From Uranotaenia lowii (taxonomy: Eukaryota > Arthropoda > Insecta > Diptera > Culicidae): a DNA stretch of 64,000 nucleotides. Shown here in pieces: positions 59,227 to 64,000 of the stretch; position 1 is the first letter of the stretch; each line of letters opens with the position of its first letter. The stretch lies in the NCBI RefSeq assembly GCF_029784155.1, contig NC_073692.1:236548503-236612502 (forward strand), read 5' to 3'. The notes under the pieces are model-generated. The model did no database searches. It was not told the DNA's origin and saw only the letters and a list, made by a program, of their open reading frames with translations. Both the position numbers and the translations under genes were made by a program.

Positions 59227-60248
59227 AACAGACTTTACACTTGTTGGGCCCTTTCACTGAATACTTATATTGTAGAAATATTGTTAAGTATTTTACAGCT
59301 TTACATAAATTTTCATATATTCTTTTTATTTAAATCAAGAATAACACACATGACCTATCAAAAATGTGTAAAATGGGAATTTCAATTCAAATAATACAGC
59401 CTGAGTGTATCCTGCTTTGGCGTCTTGTTCGAAAACTGTTGCCAAATTTTATTACGGTTTTAAAATCAAGCACTGCGTGCCTTTATAAAACATGTTAAAA
59501 AGATTGGAACAAACTTCTTAGTTTATGTTTTGTTGGAGTTTAAATAGAGCATTCGTAACTATTTCTAAACAACTTAACAGTATAAGTTATATCAGAACTA
59601 CCTGAAAAAAAAGTTTGAATCAAGAATCTAAGCATTTTCCATGACTATAATAAAACAATCATAAAACTTTCTGCATGTAAAATGCTGAAATAAAACCATA
59701 ATAAATCTTTCAAACGCTAGTTTGCTTAATCTTTGATACTTGTGGACAAGCAACCAATTTTTTTTTTTAATGTTAAGATCAACCGCAAAAATGTGAAAAA
59801 CGTTCTTTTTAACCATTATGGTTCATAATTGTTTCAGTCGTAGTAGAAAAACTTTGAAAAGTGACTTTTTGTCAATTTGCAATTTCTACAATTTTCTATC
59901 ACTTGAAATCAATAAAAATTATTATATCTAGAGTGATAAAAATGTTATTTTTTGTGCCTTCATTTGATTCGAAAGTTTTTATTGGTCAAGCTTCGAATCT
60001 CCTCGGTTGGTTGTGTACCTAAACTTTTCGAGAATTGAAAAAGTTTGAAACAATAAATGAAAGCTTGAATACAAGCCAGAGGAAGCAAAAAACCTTGCAC
60101 AAAAGTTCTTGAGGCAAAAAATACTTGCAAGCTTTGTATGCTAAATTTAATTTCCAAAACTAAAACATCTAGGCAAAAACTTAATTCTCGATTGAGTTGA
60201 AGGTGATGAATAGATTCAAAATAAATTTGTGTTTCCCATGCTGGTTTG
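59227..60248. other. AT-rich stretch with AAAACAATCATAAAACTT-type words
   Basis: AAAACAATCATAAAACTT (about 59653-59670) is the complement of a word at about 21108-21125. No coding sequence recognised. Confidence 0.35.
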
Positions 60249-60254
60249 TTAGTT

Positions 60255-60506
60255 CCACGGGGATGCAATGCAATGAGATTTTTCTGTGTATCGTGCGACC
60301 AACATCTTTTTGTTAACTGTGAATCTCGTTTTTAAGCTTTTTTCCCTCAGATTTAATCTATTTTTGCCTTAAGAGCATTGGAGAAAAAAAGCTTAATTCA
60401 GAGAAAAAAAAACTTATATCTGAGAAAAAACGGTTAAATCTGAGAAAAAAAGCTTAAATCTGAGAGATGTGCCTCACACGGGTTGAAGTGAACTGCATCC
60501 CCGTGG
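60255..60506. mobile_element. Small TIR element with CCACGGGGATGCA ends
   Basis: CCACGGGGATGCA at the left is perfectly inverted at the right (TGCATCCCCGTGG), with TTAGTT on both sides (60249-60254 and 60507-60512) as a likely 6-bp target duplication. Inside, four GAGAAAAAAAGCTTAAATCT-like units repeat (60391-60465) and face an inverted unit (AAGCTTTTTTCCCTCAGATT at 60336-60355). No coding sequence. Confidence 0.8.
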
Positions 60507-60512
60507 TTAGTT

Positions 60513-63500
60513 CATCATGATTGAGTTCACTCAAACTTATAAATTTCAAACTTCTTAATGTCAATATTTGTTTTGGAAAGGAATCCAGCTAGAACATCAT
60601 ATATAAAAGACTGGGTAAAAGCTTTAGAATTTAAACAAAAATTTAAGTATTGAGTATTGCTGGTTCTAATCGTTGGAAATTTTGATTGAATAACTAGATT
60701 ATCTATTCATGTTGTTTGTTTGTAGTTAAGTGTTGCCAGGATCGAGATCAAAGATTCTTTGTCCTGAATTGAACTAAGTTATGATAACTTGTACAACTCT
60801 TATGAAAACATTTATTTTTTCAAATTTTGATCAATCAAGAATAAAAAAGTTTAGTAGAATTGAAAATAAAATATTAGTTTTCTAGATATCCACACCCTAG
60901 ACGACGTCCCTAATCTATAAAAAATCTACATCACGGTGCTGCTCCTGCCAACTTGTGCGGTTCAACTTGAGCGAGCATTAGCAATCGGTAACACATGTCC
61001 GCAGCGTTATTAGCTCAGTGCAAACCACAATCTATCTCCATCTATCTGGGAGTCAAGATCTACTCGTCAAGCGCGCACCTCTTGGTGACTTGGTACGACT
61101 TCGCGGATGCAACTGAAAGTATATCCACGAGATTGCAACACCCCCACGAATCTCTTGCGAGTTTTTAAGCCATCGAGAAGACTGCTGCGGATTTAGAGGA
61201 AGAGACGGGATTTAAGAAATAAACGGTGTCTGTGGGTGCCACCGAGTCAACCAGAACTCCCCGGAGCGGATTCCGTCAAACAGATGCTCATACGTATGCA
61301 TGTCGGCGTACGGACGAATCGTACTTAACAACAAAATGCAAATGCATTTTTCAGGTAGCAAAACGGTTTGGGAAGAGCGATGAAATCGGATACCACTTCA
61401 AAAATATAAATCAGTGAACAGTGGGTTTAAAATCCGAATATATTCAACCATTTCAATGTTTTTTTATTTATATTTTAATCGTTCATGGGGATTTAATAAT
61501 TTCATCACTAATTATAGTTATTGATTTCGATATTGAGGACATTAATGTTGATGATGTTTTGGTTCCGGTTATGAATTGTTTCCTGAGTTATTGTTCTAAT
61601 AAGATTCTTTTTTGAAATCATGGTAATTTTATTAAATTCTTCATAGGTAATCAGTTTAGCTATAACAAGTTTGCCCGTCACGCTGTAAAGAAACAATAAT
61701 TTCCCTCCCACGACGAGTCGTAGGAGAGTTAAACCTTAAAATCTGTCAATCTTGGACGAGCCGCGTCTATGGGTGACATTTTCCCTACTCTATGTTGAGG
61801 GTCCAATACTTGGGCCGCGATACTATACCAGATGACCTTGTTTGATAGAGACATTGATTTGATCAAATGGCACTCCAGCAACCCCCGGTGGATGCGATGG
61901 CCGAATGAATGGGAACTGGGTGCTGCCATGCTAATTAAGAAGCTCATTTACATGGCTTCGGCGAGGGAGAGGAGCTTTCGGGTTAAGCTAACGTTCCTCT
62001 TCTCATTACTCCAAGCAGATCAGCGCGGAACAATATCAACCAACCCCGACTTGACTTGAGGTGTGGGTGTTGTGAATTAGCCGTTGACTGTCGAACACTC
62101 CTTTTGGTGGCCGGACCACCATCCGCCAGTCAGACGTATTATATTGCATCGGATTTCTGCATCTGGCGCGCGGGAAGTTCAAACGAGGCACTCGAGTGCA
62201 TTTAATGCATTCATATCGATCCATTTAAGGGGCACACGAGATGCCAGCCATGCATGCAGCACGGGTTGTCACAATGACGTGACGTGCACAAACGTGTTAC
62301 TCAATCAGTCCACGGAAGGAGCTGGATTGATGGATGCTAAGAGTCACAATTAAAGCCGATTGCTCAATAAATCAATTAAATTTAGATTTTCGGAGAACGT
62401 TCATAATTTATAGTAAAATACAAAATAAATGACTAATGTACTGAGTTTAGTTCAATTTAGCCTACATTTAACTTACAATTCACTCACTGTTCAGTTGACC
62501 TTAAGCTTGTAGCTACTTCACTTTAAATTTGCTTCCAATATTCAATTTTTCTTTCTCGTTTTGTTTTCATTTTGTTTGAATTCAATTTAAATTTAGTTTC
62601 AATTAAGTTTCCCTTCAGTTTCTAATAAAATCGTTTTAACATCAGAAAAAGGGTAAGTTTAAAAGCAGCACGTTATCCATCAATCTGTTTTGTTTTAATT
62701 TAATTTTTTTGGTCTCATTTCGATTTCATTGTTTTTTTTTTCAAAAATATAAATACCTTTAGCATTTCACACCAGAATGAGCATGAATTCCAAGTTGTTG
62801 TTTTTACCTGAAAAGATAAAATGAAAGAAAATTATTAGGGTTGTTTTCTAGTGAAAAAATACACATAAGAGATGATTTAACAATAATAGAGTTTATTTTC
62901 TTCAGATTTTTATGGGGAAATATTTTGGTGGATGGTTTTTCTATCCTTAAAGAAAAAACGCACTTTTTACGAGAACTCTAATGCAGCCAACAGAAACCGT
63001 CGAAAACAAGCCCTCGAAAAAGTTTCGATGATTAATGATGATTATGTTTAAATTGATTCTCTCGACAGTTTTTCCCGGAAGAAAAACACACCAACAGAAA
63101 CTAGAGCTTCTGCAGCACTCGGGTTTTGCATAGACCTTAGAGTCGGATACCAGAAACTGGAAATGCTTTCCCCGGTTCTTCACAGGTTTCACGTCCGCTG
63201 CCATGAGTCAATTTCAACTCTCTCTCTCTTCCCCGGGGGAGCAGAACCGGGCCCTTGATGAACCCATCATTATCGTCGTCCATCAGGGGTATTGTGAACT
63301 AACAGCAGAACGGTTATTGATTGGTATTAATTTTTTAACATTCTTTGCTCAGCTGCATTTCCATCAAAGCGGCACCTGGCAGACGCCTGCCCCGCCTGCC
63401 TAGATTAAAGCCGGTAATTATAATGGTAAGTAACGATATCTAATAAATATTGCATCCCTCGCGCAGCAGCTAGGTTATCGGAGCTATCGCAACCTGACTG

Positions 63501-63610
63501 AATGGATTCCTTATTTAATAATGACTGTGATTGAAATTTGATATTCAATTTAATTAATCAGGCGATTTGGACAATAAATTCGATAAAAGTTTCTAGTTAG
63601 AAGTTCTGAA
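60513..63610. other. Non-coding stretch, nothing assigned
   Basis: GC-richer patches at 60900-61340, 61740-62350 and 63040-63480. Frames of 60-90 codons, for example minus-strand 62947-63204 starting MAADVKPVKNRGKHFQFLVS, have no recognised motif; that one could be an exon but nothing supports it. Confidence 0.25.
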
Positions 63611-63619
63611 TGAAAAACC

Positions 63620-63902
63620 ATTTTTGTCATTTTTGTCTTTATTTGTAATTTTTGAAATTTTTGTAATTTTAGTAATTTTTGTATTTTTTGTAAAGTTTGG
63701 AATTTTTGTAAATTTTTTTAATTTTTGTAATTTTTGTAATTTTCGTAATTTTTGTAATTTTTGAAATTTTTGTAATTTTTGTAATTTTAGTCATTTTTGT
63801 AATTTTTGTCATTTATGTAATTTTTGTAATTTTTAAAATTTTTGTAATTTTTGTCATTTTTGAAATTTTTGTTATTTTTGTCATTTTTGTCATTTTTGTT
63901 AT
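63620..63902. repeat. Degenerate 9-bp array (TTTTTGTAA / TTTTTGTCA)
   Basis: About 30 copies of a 9-bp unit that mixes the two words seen as separate arrays at 31.2-36.0 kb, in the same orientation, with many single-base changes. It is the least homogenised of the three 9-mer arrays. Confidence 0.9.
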
Positions 63903-64000
63903 TTGCATTGTCATTCATCCGAAATTGGGATTGGACTGACTGTTCTTTCCATTATGTTTCCAATATATTTCCAATATTAGAATGCTGAAAAATAAAGCCT

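Overview
The window looks like transposon-dense, AT-rich DNA from an insect nuclear genome, most likely a dipteran and plausibly a mosquito (Culicidae). The grounds are a Tc1/mariner transposase with DD37E spacing (a class first described from mosquitoes), a short tRNA-headed SINE, decayed CR1/Jockey-like and RTE-like LINEs, and many TA-flanked MITEs. I found no confident host protein-coding gene, no rRNA and no intact tRNA. The window is probably intergenic DNA or a long intron.

Layout. 1-8.2 kb: tRNA-like remnant, a near-perfect 243-bp foldback MITE, two diverged copies of one Tc1-like relic (1.36-2.39 and 7.35-8.19 kb), a tandem-plus-inverted foldback region (2.8-4.16 kb) and a TA-flanked element (4.99-5.57 kb). 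8.2-11.1 kb: a 5'-truncated, internally deleted non-LTR retrotransposon abutting the second Tc1-like relic. 14.1-15.0 kb: a weak TIR element. 16.85-18.4 kb: a damaged SINE followed by a 13-bp satellite. 20.3-27.4 kb: six TIR elements, including one with a Tc1/mariner-type deletion derivative and one carrying a possible two-exon mini-gene. 27.6-28.35 kb: the 3' end of another LINE with a hairpin at its 5' junction. 31.15-36.05 kb: 9-bp minisatellites, (TTTTGTAAA)n with higher-order structure and then (TTTTTGTCA)n. 38.4-42.5 kb: a small TIR element, a dispersed repeat, and a 57-bp tandem array split by an RTE-like LINE that has target-site duplications. 43.7-45.4 kb: small inverted-repeat elements and a TA-flanked element with a second possible two-exon mini-gene. 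47.8-48.7 kb: the TTTTTGTCA satellite in the opposite orientation. 51.6 kb: an intact SINE with a 12-bp TSD. 56.1-57.1 kb: a 1-kb foldback with 400-bp arms. 57.5-59.2 kb: a dispersed repeat and a DD37E transposon with a frameshift and a lost catalytic Asp. 60.25-60.5 kb: a small TIR element. 63.6-63.9 kb: a degenerate 9-mer array.

No metabolic or cellular pathway is visible; the recognisable genes are mobile-element genes, nearly all broken. The most interesting material is (i) two TA-flanked elements (24.3-25.2 and 44.6-45.4 kb) sharing end structure and subterminal repeat layout, each enclosing a small open reading frame that continues only if a canonical ~60-nt intron is removed, (ii) several long foldbacks that would give dsRNA if transcribed, and (iii) the higher-order organisation of the 9-bp satellites. 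Everything was read by eye; boundaries marked approximate could move by tens of bases.
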